A DNA stretch of 64,000 nt. It comes from Telopea speciosissima. Taxonomy: Eukaryota; Streptophyta; Magnoliopsida; Proteales; Proteaceae. The position numbers and the translations under genes are program-made. Numbering within the stretch: the stretch's first letter is position 1; the number at the start of each line of letters is the position of its first letter. Of this stretch, positions 10,967 to 22,170 are shown one piece after another. The notes below the pieces were generated by a model that was not told where the DNA came from, ran no database searches, and worked only from the letters and a program-made list of their open reading frames with translations. Location: the NCBI RefSeq assembly GCF_018873765.1, contig NC_057924.1, forward strand, positions 5,766,001 through 5,830,000, read 5' to 3'.

Positions 10967-12709
10967 CTAATGGTCGAAGAGATAGGGATCGGCATTACCT
11001 TCACCAGTTGTTGACCGCTTCTTCGACTTATGCGGCAAGCCAGAAAACTTGTTAGAAGAATCAACCCGGCCAGAGGTAGAAGACTGGCAGTCTTCAAAAG
11101 AATCGGCATCGTCATCGCTGGTTCGAAAGTAGTACTGGGACCACCAAGCATCGAAACTCTCACTACTGGCAGGCAAAGGAGAGAAGTAATATGGCAGGAA
11201 GGCGGAAAGGGCCTTGCCACTCATAAGGGACACATCCCCAATACTATCATAATCTTTTAGGAGCTGCTGGTCAGGCCCACCATCAGAAAGTGAAAAGAAG
11301 CAAGGGCCTGGAATGGCCTGAACCAAACCAAACTGGCGAGCCATGAACTAAGGATTGTAAGGTTCTGTGTTGCACATATTGTTTTTGTTGTGCTCGAGAA
11401 ACACCTCGTAATGGAGGTCTCGGCATGTAAGGAAAGAGGCCCAAAGATCTTCGTGCTTGAGTGGGTCAGTAATGGCCTCATCCAGCCAGTCAGGTAAACT
11501 TTTGGAAGAATGAAATGGAGTAAAAGAAGCTGAAGGACGAATATCCTTGAGGGTAAAGAAAAATGTAAAACAATCTGTGAGAGACCGAGCCACCGGCAGG
11601 TGAAGCAACTTAAAGCCAACGGCGGGGAAATCATCGATCAATGGAGAAGGACTGATTTCAGGAAAGAAAGCACTGAACCAAAATTGTAGAACCCAGAAAG
11701 GGCCTCCGTCGTGAGCAAAACCAGACTCTACGAGGTCATTACAACCCCGGTACAGGGAAGAGAGTATAAAAGCAGCAAGATTGGCAAGTCGATCAGCGGC
11801 TAGGGTATTCACAAGACCGAGGTAGGCTTTGGTGATCTTGTCGGCCCAGGTGTAGATAAGGCAACGACAAATCCAGGAGAACAGGAAGGCTATATACTCT
11901 TGCTTGTTCATCGGACCACTCTGTCTCCGGTATTGAGAAAGATAGGAGGTGTAGCTAGCATTTTTGGTAAGGTTCAAAACCCAGTCCACTCGAGAATAGT
12001 CAAAGCTGCCATTGATGTCCTCCCCTACGACCTTAAGGCCTAGGAGAGCCCTCACTTCAAGAAGAGTAGGGCTCATCATCCCACAACTGAAATGGAAGGA
12101 GTTGGTCGAACGGGACCAGAAATGGAGAGCGGCGTGAAGGAGATTAGCATCATAGGGATAGTGGATGGTTGACATATGAATGGCATCATAAATGCCAAGC
12201 TCCCTCCAAGACTCTTCCTTAATGTAGGACAACCTTTTTACCCAGTCATTCCATTCGGAATACCTACCAGCCCAATGTTGTTTTACTGTAGCGGGTTTAT
12301 CCTTCAGGGTGGTAGAAATGCCCCATCGGAAGAAAGGGAGATCGACTGGGTGAGATGCGAAGTCTTTGATAGATTGATTGACTGAGGGGTCTTCGAGGAT
12401 AGGACCTAAAACAAAGTCAGAGCGAGGAATAAGTAGCTCCAAGTTCACAGCAGGATGCAGACCAGCGCGCCTCTCCTGGAGACGATTGGCTATAGTCTGG
12501 GAGCCACCGGCACCTTCCTTCGAGTTGTAGAGGATCAAAGCATAATTCGTGATGGTCCAAGGAAGAAGATGAAAGGTTGTCACGCAACTGGAGACATAGA
12601 GGGGTTTAAGAAGGGGTTTTTGAAACTCGAAAGAAGGAATGATGGCTGCCTTGGGAAACGGTGAGATTAACCCAAAGGGCGTGAGTGTCGGATCACAATT
12701 GGGCCGCAT
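10967..12709 (-). pseudogene. Plant mobile domain (PMD, aminotransferase-like) ORF with one in-frame stop
   Basis: A minus-strand frame of about 580 codons, broken by a single TAG at 11350-11348. The upstream part is 453 codons and the downstream part 125, in the same frame. Motifs typical of transposon-borne PMD proteins are seen: TIANRLQERRAGLHPA, PVDLPFFRWGIS, WAGRYSEWNDWV, FHFSCGMMSPTLLEV and, just after the stop, ARQFGLVQAIPGPCF. PMD proteins are known both as host genes (MAIN/MAIL1) and as passengers of transposable elements. Here the ORF runs antisense to a 3' LTR just beyond its start (12837-13446), which fits the antisense extra ORF of Tat-lineage Ty3/gypsy elements. With one stop and no frameshift it is a recent pseudogene, or a read-through ORF. 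Confidence 0.8.
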
Positions 12710-12826
12710 ATCCTAGCCAGCATTTTTTCAAGAGTTTCAGTCACATCAGCTTACGATGCCTCAGAAGATATTTTTGTTGAACAAAACTAGAGTAGGCACG
12801 GGCTCCCTCAAAAACCTCCCAACTCG

Positions 12827-13446
12827 CGAGGGGCATTGTTTACACCCAGATTTCGCTCCATTCCTTCACGGCCGAATAGAGGCACTAGGCCATGGGGTGA
12901 CTCGACCAAGCGGCTTGATCGAAGCACCATGGTGCCTTCCGATCAAGGTTGGGTTCATCGGCCAAGAGGCAGTTGGTTAGCATCAATGATGGTTTTCTTT
13001 TAGCAGTTAAGACTTGGATGATGTGCTAACCTGAACGTGGCGGGGATAGTGGTCGATGAATAAGGAGACCATTTCTCATGGTCATCTTTACCGTATAAAA
13101 TAAGCAGGAGGAGCTAGAAAGAAGGGATCAATCAAACACATACCAAAACCTGCATTTACTTATCTTTACTTTCCTTTACTATTGTCTTTCCTTTCCCAAG
13201 ATGGTGTGAACCTAAGGTTTTTATTTCTTTTGCTTTATGCACCCTTATGTTTTGTACTATAGATTGTTCACTACGAGTGATTTGAAGTGCAATTGCAATC
13301 CATTTCCAAGTCTCCTTATTCTGTTATCTTTGAAAAGTCCTTGGCATACCGGAACACGAGTAGAACTCTAGATCATCGTGATGTAACAGGGTATCCTGTT
13401 CTCATTCCGGCCACCCCTCGCTGGCCGAAGGATTTTTGGCACAACA
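12827..13446 (+). mobile_element. Polypurine tract and 3' LTR of a Ty3/gypsy remnant
   Basis: A purine-rich tract GCGAGGGGCA (about 12827-12835) directly precedes TGTTTACACCCAGATTTCGC, a form common at the start of Tat-lineage gypsy LTRs. The presumed LTR runs to about 13446, has a TATA-like TATAAAATAAG at about 13094 and ends in TTTTTGGCACAACA. Length is near 610 bp. No matching 5' LTR, reverse transcriptase or integrase is present, so only the 3' end of the element survives, with the antisense PMD ORF to its left. The lineage is inferred from the LTR start, the tract and the PMD ORF. Confidence 0.5.
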
Positions 13447-13466
13447 GGTGCGCTCTCGTAGGATAA

Positions 13467-14027
13467 TTATTTAACCTTAGGTTTTGGCTTCTCCTTGGCA
13501 TTCGCTATGGCAGACCCACGCGGTGGTTCAATAATGAGCTTAAGGTTGAGAACTCCATCCGTTGTCTGATTCGGAAGAAAATGCCACATGATCACAGTGT
13601 CATCATACAGCTCCATATGGTCCAGTTCAACATCTCCCCACACAATTTTACTCCAATGGTGAGGGAAACCTAAATCTTTCAAAGTTTGTTCCAGAGTTTG
13701 TTTTAACACAGCTACGGTATTTGTTTCTCTTATCGTCATGCGGTGCTTACCTCTTAAAATTTCAATTTCCACTCTAACGAGTCCATCCTCCGTAATATCC
13801 AAATCTTGTTCATCGATCACCGCAAAATCGATAACGTCTCTGCGTCCGAACTCCAACAAACTTGCTTCTTCAGTAAACTCCCCATCGAAAAATAAAACTT
13901 AACGCTCAATCGGAGCTCCGGTCTGTTCCATCAATCCAATTTTCAAGGTGATCAAGGAATCACCGACATGGTAAGGAACCAAAAACAAATATACCCTCTT
14001 TACATCATAAACTGATCGAATTTTTTT
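13467..14027 (-). pseudogene. Decayed gene for a tandem ubiquitin-like domain protein
   Basis: The minus strand is open from 14027 to 13902, meets a TAA at 13901-13899, then stays open in the same frame to a natural-looking end at 13467 (PKPKVK). Both parts look like ubiquitin folds. The first has VGDSLITLKIGLMEQTGAP then, after the stop, VLFFDGEFTEEASLLEFG. The second has VRVEIEILRGKHRMTI, TVAVLKQTLEQTLKDLGFP and then VELDHMELYDD. The spacing matches the beta-hairpin, alpha-helix and beta-strand order of ubiquitin. There is no in-frame ATG before the first domain, so the 5' end is missing. The 3' end is about 20 bp from the LTR edge. I do not know the parent gene. The ubiquitin-like reading is from pattern, not a search. 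Confidence 0.55.
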
Positions 14028-14572
14028 CTAAACAAAAATTCCATGATTCAAAGCCCCTCTAGAACCCCAGGTTATAGGTGCTCGTCCTCCTTCTCTGGTC
14101 ATCTCATGGCGTCTTTGCTGGAAGACAGACGAGTAGAGAAATGCAAACTGCAGAGATGAGAAGACAAAGAAAATGCGAGGTGAAGAAAGCGGAAGGAATA
14201 TATAGAAATTTCCGATTGAATTTCGAGTTCCTGGTGGAAAAAGAATGTTTTCATTCATGCTCTATGAACATTTATGGATCAATAATGTACAACCACGTAT
14301 CGTTCACCGTATGCTTTCTGTTGCGAGTTGTTCTAAATCTTAAAGAAATGTTTTCTTTGTTCCATGTAGTCCAATAATGTATAGCCACGTATCGTTCATT
14401 AGTTCCAAATCTTAAAGTGATGACTCAGGAACCTTTTCATCCTTGGCTGCCAACTAGGTTTTGTTTTTTTATTTTGATTGCCAGAAATTGTAAGAAAATG
14501 TAAGAGCAACATACATACATGACCTTTCACTTCAATTAAAAGAAAATGTAATTCATTATTCACTCCCAAGAA
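14028..14572. other. Spacer with a short imperfect direct repeat
   Basis: No gene is seen. A sequence like AATAATGTACAACCACGTAT occurs at 14281-14306 and again, slightly changed, at 14373-14398. Each copy is followed by a version of CTAAATCTTAAAG, so about 92 bp has been duplicated. The right end runs into the 5'-truncated LINE. Confidence 0.5.
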
Positions 14573-17318
14573 CCTCAACACTACTTTTCTATGTCTCATC
14601 CCCAAGGTCTCCAACCTTGAAACGGCTGATCAACTCAGACCCATAAGCCTCTGCAGGGTGTCCTTCAAAGTCATCACCAAGATTCTATCAAACAGACTCA
14701 ATAGGGCTCTTAATGACATCATTTCACCATACCAGTCTGCCTTTGTCCCCTCCAGACTCAATGCGGACAATGTCTTTATAGCCCATGAAATGTTTAATTT
14801 CATCAAGAAGAAAAAGAAGGGTCAGCAAAAATACATTGCCCTCAAGCTCGATATGAAAAAGGCATACGATCGCTTAGAATGAAAATTCATTGAGGTAGTT
14901 CTTTTAAAGATTGGATTTAGATGCCATTGGGTTACTTTGGTCATGGCTTGTATCAGTACAACCTCTTTTAGCTTGCTTGTCAATGGAGTGATCAAAGGCT
15001 CCATCATCCCCTCGAGGGGTATCCGCCAAGGTGACCCCCTCTCACCGTCGATCTTTATTCTATGTTCACAAGCCCTCAGTGTTGTCATCAATAGAGCAAG
15101 TGATCTCTCTTTGGTACGTGGAATAAGGATCAAGCAAAGAACTCCAGCCCTTACCCATCTCATGTTCGCTGACGACTGTTTACTATTCTCCGAGACGAAG
15201 CTAGATGAAATCTGTAATCTCAAAGCCTGTCTTGATCTCTATTGCCAGCCAAGTGGCCAAGCAATTAACTTACAGAAATCCAGCCTTACCTTCAGTCAGA
15301 ACACCCCTATGAAGTTTCTAAGATGGTTCTCTAGACTGCTGAAAATCCCATATGACGATGGCCCATCTAAATACTTGGCATTACCTACTGATTTTGGTAT
15401 ATCTAAGACCCAAGCCCTTAACTCATTAGTGATAGAGTGTCCAAAAGATACCAAAACTGAAAGCATAGCCTTCTCTCCATTGCCGATAAGGAAGAAATTA
15501 TCAAATTTGCAACTCTTCCCCTCTCCAATTATGTTGGTTCTCACTTCAAGATCCCTAAGTCGATCCACAACCACATCAGAAAGGAAACGATTGACTTCTT
15601 CTGGGGGAAATCTGACCAAGGCCCACAAACGCACTGGATATCATGGGAAAGACTTTGTCGATCAAAAGAAAGAGGAGGACTGGAATTTAGAGATTCGACT
15701 CTCTAAAACCAAGCTCTTTTGATAAAAGTAGCTTGGTGTCTTTGGTCCCAACCGGAATCCCTATGGGCAAGGTTTATCAAAGCAATATATTTTTTCAATT
15801 GCACCTTCTTGAATGCTAAAGTTGGCCAACAACGAAGTGTGTTTGAAGGAAGGAAGGCCCTTCTTGATGGCCTCTTATGGAAAATTGAATCAGGAGAGTC
15901 TGTTCGCATCTGGGAAGACAATTGGGTGCCATCCCTCCCCTCTTTTAAAATCAAATCCCCAAAGCCTACAGATTGTAACTTAACGTGGGTCTCGGATTTA
16001 ATTGATCAAGCGAATAGGACTTGGAACAGGGACATTCTCTCTTCTGTCTTCCATTCCACTGATGCCCAAGCGATTATGAAGAGTCAACTTATCCTTTTCC
16101 CAAGAGAAGACTAGCTGATTTGGGGGGGAGATAAGAAAGCTACGTTCTCAACCACGTCCGCGTACCATTTCTTATTGAACCAGAAGGAAGAACTGGCCAG
16201 AAGTAGACCTTCATCATCCATCCATAGTTCCAAACCTGATATCCCCTCTTGTGTTTGGAAGCACATCTGGTCCTACCAAACCCTTCCAAAGATAAGAAAT
16301 TTCTTATGGCGGGTGTACGCTCAGGGTCTAGCATTGGGTGAAGCTCTGAGGAAGCGCCAGGTCCCCACAGACCCATCCTGTCCTCGTTGTAATGAGGCTA
16401 TGGAATCCATAGATCACATCCTGCTCGACTGTCCCTTCGTCCATGCAGTCTGGTTTGGAAGTCCCCTCTCATTTTCCCCACCCCAAACCTCTGCTTCTTC
16501 ATTCCATAAGTGGATTCAATCTTGGGTTACCATTGATAAAGGTTCGAAAGCAGGCAACAGAGAGGTGTTGGGCCTCATCTCCTTTATTGTTTGGCACATT
16601 TGGCTTGCTCGTAATGCACTTATCTTCAACCATCGATCTGGGAGTCCAATGGAGGTGGTTAAATCAGCCCAGGATGTTTTTAACGAATTCCTCAAGGCAA
16701 AGGCTATGCGGAGAAAACCTCATTCTATCCTAGCTATTAACAATGCTCTTGTTCTACAACCACTCATCCCTATAGCTAGCTGGACTCCCCCGCCGCAAGG
16801 ATGTGTCAAAATTAATAGTGATTTGTCTCAGAAGAAGGACTTAGACTCCGGAGGATTTGGCTTTATTATTCAAAATCATGAAGGGGTGTGTTTGTTAGCA
16901 GTGTCTGAACCCTCTCAAATCAGGTCCATCTTATGTGGGGAAGGTTTTGCAATGCGGATCGGTCTCCTTTATACCTTATCTGAAGGGTTTGAATACATCA
17001 TTGCTGAATCTGATAATTTGGAACGGATCCAGTACCTCAACAACCTGGCCAAAGCAAGACCAGTCGAGGCTTCACCTATTATCCATGATATTACCCATCT
17101 GAGGTCGTATTTTATTGATTGTTCCTTTCACTACATTTGTAGGGAATGCAACTCTGTTGCCGATTCTCTAGCTAGGAGGGCGTTGTCATTGTCGTGTAAG
17201 ACAGAATGACCCCATTTCCACTCCTTGGCTCCAGGAGCTTTGTACCTCGGATGCCTTGGCTTTTTCACGGTCTAATCTTCAATAATTTTTTCGGTTACCA
17301 AAAAAAAAAAAAAAAAAA
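14573..17318 (+). mobile_element. L1-type LINE, 5'-truncated and mutated, ending in poly(A)
   Basis: The sequence enters within the reverse transcriptase (LIPKV, then LRPISL, then YQSAFVPSR and LKLDMKKAYDRLE). RQGDPLSP lies at about 15024-15047 and the catalytic box FADD at 15165-15176. The zf-RVT region (CPRCNEAMESIDHILLDC, near 16379-16432) and a plant-type RNase H domain (INSDLSQ, ESDNLERI, ECNSVADSLARRA) follow, to 17209. A run of about 19 A ends the element at 17300-17318. It is dead: TGA at 14880-14882 where Trp is usual, frameshifts between about 15420 and 15720, and TAG at 16112-16114. The endonuclease is absent. No clear target-site duplication was found. Confidence 0.9.
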
Positions 17319-18131
17319 ACTAAATGGAAAATGGAAAATGAAAAATGGTTCCCACCACTCGCGATCTTGTACATATAAAATCCAGTCATAAGAGCAATGC
17401 AAAAGAATGAAACAATAACTGTGCATCAAAACTTTTGAACGATGCAAATACACCTTGCATTCAAAAGGGGACAGAAGCAGAATCAAGTCAACTATGAGTA
17501 AATTTAGCATAAGAAATTATCTCAGAAATTAAATTGATTTTTTTTTTTTTTTTTTTGTTTTCTCTATTTTCTCTGTTTTGGGCTAATGGACCATATCCCA
17601 TAAGCATACCAACCAGTTCGATTTCGAGCGTTTTTATTTACGGTCAATTTCTTGTTTCGGTCATTTAGGTCGAGCATCATTCAATCTTACACTGAGGACC
17701 TTTTTTTCCAATCAATAAATAATGCATTACCAAAAGCTAGATCCCAACTGTTTATTAAACGGTCAGGTTCAATCGGATCGACCAGTGCGGGCCAACTTTT
17801 GACACACTTATTACTAATAAATTAATTAATTGTAGATTCTTGGTAATCGATCAGTCCAAACTATAGAGCCATATTAATCCTGCGATGGACCCCACATTCA
17901 TGGTTTACATCCCATCTATGAATGTTTGGGTTTGGGACCTGGGCTAGCTAGGCCTCAACAAGCTACTAGGGATCCATGCTCGTTCTTGCTTATCTTTTGA
18001 AAGGATCTGTGTCTGCCATCAATCATCTTTTCAAGATGTGTATATACATAGGGTGTTTGGGTTGCAGGCCTTGATCATTAGTTTTGTTGTCACTAAGATT
18101 GTCCCCTAGAGTGTGGGTTTGCAACTTATGT
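17319..18131. other. Intergenic DNA, no gene seen
   Basis: AT-rich DNA with a long T run (17539-17556) and no convincing coding frame. It lies between the poly(A) of the L1-type LINE and a short inserted element flanked by direct repeats. Confidence 0.5.
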
Positions 18132-18146
18132 GGACAAACAAAAATT

Positions 18147-18279
18147 GATGAAAGTGAAATCACACAAACCACACACCAATCCCAAAAGGTTAACCGACTT
18201 TTAGGACCATGGAATGGCAGATATACACAACACACACCACACTCATACACCCGATGTGGGACTAAACCCACACACCCCT
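18147..18279 (-). mobile_element. 133-bp insertion with 15-bp direct repeats and an snRNA-promoter-like word
   Basis: The insert is bounded by exact 15-bp direct repeats GGACAAACAAAAATT at 18132-18146 and 18280-18294. That is the size of duplication left by LINE-type target-primed insertion, as for SINEs. On the minus strand it contains TAGTCCCACATCGGGTGT, which matches the plant snRNA upstream element (RTCCCACATCG), with a TATAT about 26 bp downstream. No snRNA body follows. It may be a short SINE or other retroposed RNA. The family is not recognised. Confidence 0.55.
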
Positions 18280-18369
18280 GGACAAACAAAAATTAAATCA
18301 ATGAATCAACGTTGACCAATCATAAATAAGGTGATATATAGAGAATGATGTTTTACAGATAGTTAAAAT

Positions 18370-18975
18370 ATGACGGATGAAGTGGAGAGGTGTGTCAGGA
18401 GACTCGTGTAATCGACGGATTCCTCTAAATCTTAAAAGGAAATTCTATAGGACAGTCATATGACTGGCTACAATGTATGGGGTGAAATGTTGGGCAATTA
18501 AAAAGCGTCATATAGATAAATTAACGCTATGTTTGGTATGCATTCTTGGAATGCATTCTATGTCGATTTCGCATTCTTGGATGACAAAAACAATCTAAGA
18601 ATGCGAAAATCGACTTAGAATGTATTCTAAGAATGCATACCAAACACTGCCTAAGTGTAGCGGAGATTAGGATGTTGAGATGGATATGTGGTAAAAATAG
18701 AAAGAATAAAATAAGGAACGACTATATTAGAGCTGATTTAAGAGTTGCTCTGATACATGGTAAAACAACGAGAAACTCGTTTGAGATGGCATTGCCATTG
18801 TTCAATGGAGGCCTTGAAATAAACTAAAAGAGCCAAGGCAAACCTAAAATATGGCTTAAGCCTTATATCAAGTGGGTGACTTCAAATAGAGCTGAATAAA
18901 GGGGAAGGAAGGATCCATATAGCCAACCCCATTCGATTGGGATAATTAAGGATGGGTTGTTATTTTGTAATCAGT
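18370..18975 (+). mobile_element. RTE-type LINE 3' fragment, split by a MITE
   Basis: Translated plus-strand pieces match the C-terminal region of plant RTE reverse transcriptases: CNRRIPLNLKRKFYRTV, then WAIKKRHIDK before 18524, and after the MITE VAEIRMLRWICGKNRKNKIR. Near 18895-18960 a degenerate tail resembles the usual end of the family (RAE..., then DP, then LG). An in-frame TGA lies in the first piece. Only the end of the element is left, and no catalytic box is present. Confidence 0.75.
18525..18651. mobile_element. Foldback MITE of the TGTTTGGTATGCATTC family, inside the RTE fragment
   Basis: A 127-bp palindromic element with arms reading ATGTTTGGTATGCATTCTTG and its complement. It is flanked by TAA on both sides (18522-18524 and 18652-18654), a 3-bp duplication typical of Tourist/PIF-Harbinger MITEs. 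Removing it rejoins the RTE reading frame region. Related copies lie at 20411-20526 and about 53583-53644. Confidence 0.75.
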
Positions 18976-20239
18976 GTTGCCCAAAGTGAAGGTCATTTTG
19001 CTGTTGTAACTTTTAACTCATTGAATGGATACCACTACTTTATTTTCAGCATAGATTAAGAAGGCCAGGTGACAGTGACACCCACTAGTCCACTACCAAC
19101 AAGTCCAAGCCCAACAACCAATATCCAATTGATCCTATAGCTCATGTCCATTTTTTCCAATGGTTCTGTGATGCAGGTTATCATAATCTAGGACCTGGGC
19201 CTGTCAATTTGACCGAATATCTGGGGCGAGAGGTAGCTACTCATGTGGGAGTAATGACTCTTCTATCTTTCTCGTCTCACTAGGGCCCAGGCCCATGTTT
19301 TGTTTCAATTCAGGGGAAAATGGTTTGTGTGTGGGAGTGTGGAGCCTGCATCTCAAATACAGGAGAGGATGAAATGACCTCCCTGCACCCATGAAATGCG
19401 AAATGATCGCCCTTGTTGATGCTTCTGTGTGTGCTTTCATTGGCCCAGCACACGCATAGGGCTACATTCCCTCACAAAAAAAAATTTCCCCCATTTGTTT
19501 GATGGATAGATGTTTGATTTTTTTCCCCCCCAGCCTTTTACACGCTCTATAACAAACTTGAGAACAATTTGATGTGTTTGTGCGGCCCAAGTTCAGTAAA
19601 AACCCATGAACAGTTCAAGATATCGGTATCGCTGGTACCCGTTACCAATACGTAGGGGGTGTCAAAATGTGACCGAAACAGTGAAATCGAATCGAACTGA
19701 ACAAATACGTATTTGAAAACAGAAATACAAGATAGAAGGAAGATCAGAAACTTGCCGATTCAAGAGAGAGAGAGAGAGAGAGGAGTGATATAAGCAAAAA
19801 TCCCATCTGATTTGTAGGTGGTGAATGTCTGGTACATAGTGGATATATGCTCATATTTTTGCTTATAGAGCAGCCATATTAAACATGTACCGTATCGTTG
19901 TTGTATACATTTTATTATGTCTAATTTTTTTTAAAGTATTATTACTATCTAGTTCATTTAATTGTCATACGTATCCGTACTTGTTTGATTGTCATTCCCA
20001 AACTTACTAAGCTCCTGACACAGTTTTAAGCTAATATAACGCTTGCAAGCTTTATCCCTTACCCCCTTTTAACTTGTTTCGTCCTAACTCAGATTTTTTT
20101 TTTTTGGGGGTCTATCCTACTCAAGGGCCCATGGGCCAACTACAAACTACAACTATGAGGAGAGGGGAGGAGGAGAAGGGTGCCTTTTATTGACACAATG
20201 CAATCCAGAAGAGTCGATTCCATGACGCTCGCTCAGTTT
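18976..20239. other. Intergenic DNA, low-complexity and repeat scraps
   Basis: No gene is seen. About 19235-19470 contains a fragment of the dispersed family with words like TGCTTCTGTGTGTGCTTTCATTGGCCC and GAAATGACCTCCC. A GA microsatellite lies at 19764-19782, and T and C runs occur near 19520 and 20095. The right edge enters duplication copy 2. Confidence 0.5.
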
Positions 20240-20410
20240 AAACTCGAACCGAGTTACAGATCAATGCCACGAGCCCTTAAATATGGGTTGGCCCAAAACC
20301 AAGGTTATCAAACTCCAGAGCCAGATCGGATCCAGGTCCAGCCGATTCTGTTATGGGTCGGGCTCAACCAGTTAGAAATCGGTTGCAATCGGCCATTATG
20401 TGCCCATAAT

Positions 20411-20526
20411 AGGGCAATGTTTGGTATGCATTCTAGGTCGATTTTGCATTCTCGGATGACAAAAATAGTTGCTTGTATCTTCTGAGAATGTGAAATCGAC
20501 TTAAAATGCATACCAAACACAGCCTT
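20411..20526. mobile_element. Foldback MITE of the TGTTTGGTATGCATTC family
   Basis: The left tip reads AGGGCAATGTTTGGTATGCA and the right tip complements it (TGCATACCAAACACAGCCTT). The interior shares GGATGACAAAAA with the copy at 18525. It lies in duplication copy 2 just after the first matching block and is absent from the same point of copy 1. The flanking duplication is unclear (AAT/AAC or TAA/TTA). Confidence 0.65.
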
Positions 20527-21892
20527 AACTGATTTGTTTTTTCTTTTTTTAAAGATGATAAACAATGAAAGTACCTTAATGTGTGACTTAATAAGATTTT
20601 TTAATTTAGAACTTACCAATTAAGTTAAAATTCTATTTTATTCTTGGGTTGCGTTTGTTTTGCCGTAAAAATCTTTAACGAAAATTAATTATTATTTCTT
20701 AAATTATATAATTATCATTATAAATTTATTTTATATTTTCTATCGTTTTACTTTTTTTTGTTTTGTATGATTAAAAAACACATTTGAACATAATTGAGCG
20801 AGAAAATGAATCCAACCCAAATCAAGAACTTTGGAATGGATGAAGTTTTCCAACTTTTACATTGAATTTATTTGTCTTAAAAAATTTCCCTTGTGTGGTA
20901 TCGATACAAGGAGGGTAAACTGATCTAAAAAACCAAGGTAGTGATATTTTGAGGAGCAAAACAGTCCAATACACTTCGATACAACTGACCTGTATTGGTA
21001 TCGGCCGAGACCGATATGGACACAGTTACCAATATCTAACACCTTGTATAGGACTTCATGCTCATCACATTTTGTCAAATTTCAAGTATGAAGATCAATA
21101 GAGGAAGTGCCTTAAAAGTGACAATACTGTGATTTATTAAACTCTAAACTCAATACCCAGATCATTCTCAATTTTTGTTTTCTGCTAAAATTTGACCACT
21201 GCAACAGAATCAAATGTCACAATTTATTGTTACAGAAAAATTTAAAAGTAATGGACTATTAGGGAACTAGTCTCAGTTTCACAATGGCAATTTCTCATTG
21301 GTTATCATTCATGAATGTAAGTGGATTCATGTGATTGAAGACTTCATACTCATCTCATTAATGACAAAACCCTAATAGAGAACAGAATGATCCACTTTTT
21401 TTTTTATGGCATTGTTGAACATCAAAGATCAAAAGTGAAAACATGAAAAGAGTCTCCAAAGCATCCACAAATGAACTGTTTTGCTTCCCACAAAAGTAGA
21501 TCCCCAAGGCCATATTTACGGTTTTTTTTTTCTCTTTCTTCCGGTCTGAATTAAGCCCAATATTGTTGCACCATCAACTCTGCATCTGTTTGTTCTGTAT
21601 AGATTGTGATGGAAAAACAACTAACTAAAATAAGATAATTTTACCATCAATTGCCGTTTGAAGTGATGGATAATTCATACACATGCTGATGTCTTTCCAA
21701 ATAAGAACTCTAAGAAACAGAACAAAGAACGGGCTGCTGCATTTGGGACAGCCCGGATGACTTACAGCCGAATCCTACAGTAATACTTACAACATAAACT
21801 CTGCCCCCCACCACCCTCCAATCTTCTTCCTTTTTTTTTTTTTTTTTTTGAAAATTTTTTACACAATTTTTATTGCATCTACTCCACAAGAA

Positions 21893-22170
21893 TCATGAAA
21901 TAATAATACCCTGCTGCAAAAAATTGAGACATGCTTCCAACTGTGATTCTTCTCTCTTCCAAGGATATGGTTCAACCAAATCTCTCTGCATTTCAGCTAT
22001 GCCATGGAAGGACTGGTAAGTTTGCTCAAGGGATAAATAATGTGTCACTGTAACCAGAGAAGTAAGAATGGCCCAAGTGAAAATTAAAAGTGTGTCATCA
22101 GAACCAGTGAGAAAATGAGCAACCAAGGTAACATTGAGCCTTCTCTGTAGGGACCTGAAAAGCAAGCATT
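21893..22170 (-). pseudogene. Unidentified protein-coding fragment (last-exon-like)
   Basis: The minus strand encodes about 88 residues with normal protein composition, including LQRRLNVTLVAHFLTGSD, TVTHYLSLEQTYQSFHG and DLVEPYPWKREESQLEACLN, ending at a stop at 21893-21895. A pyrimidine-rich acceptor-like CTTGCTTTTCAG precedes it at about 22155-22166. An AATAAA and an A run on the minus strand follow 25-65 bp after the stop. Another coding-like piece (QWLDRMSEADCLR) lies upstream near 22215-22255 but is cut off by stops. This could be a 3' exon of an unknown gene, or a retrocopied transcript end. In copy 1 the fragment is mostly deleted. I do not recognise the family. Confidence 0.35.

Noticed and set aside
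11257-11634. 125-codon frame within the PMD ORF in another frame
   Set aside because: Shadow frame; the PMD motifs are all in the main frame.
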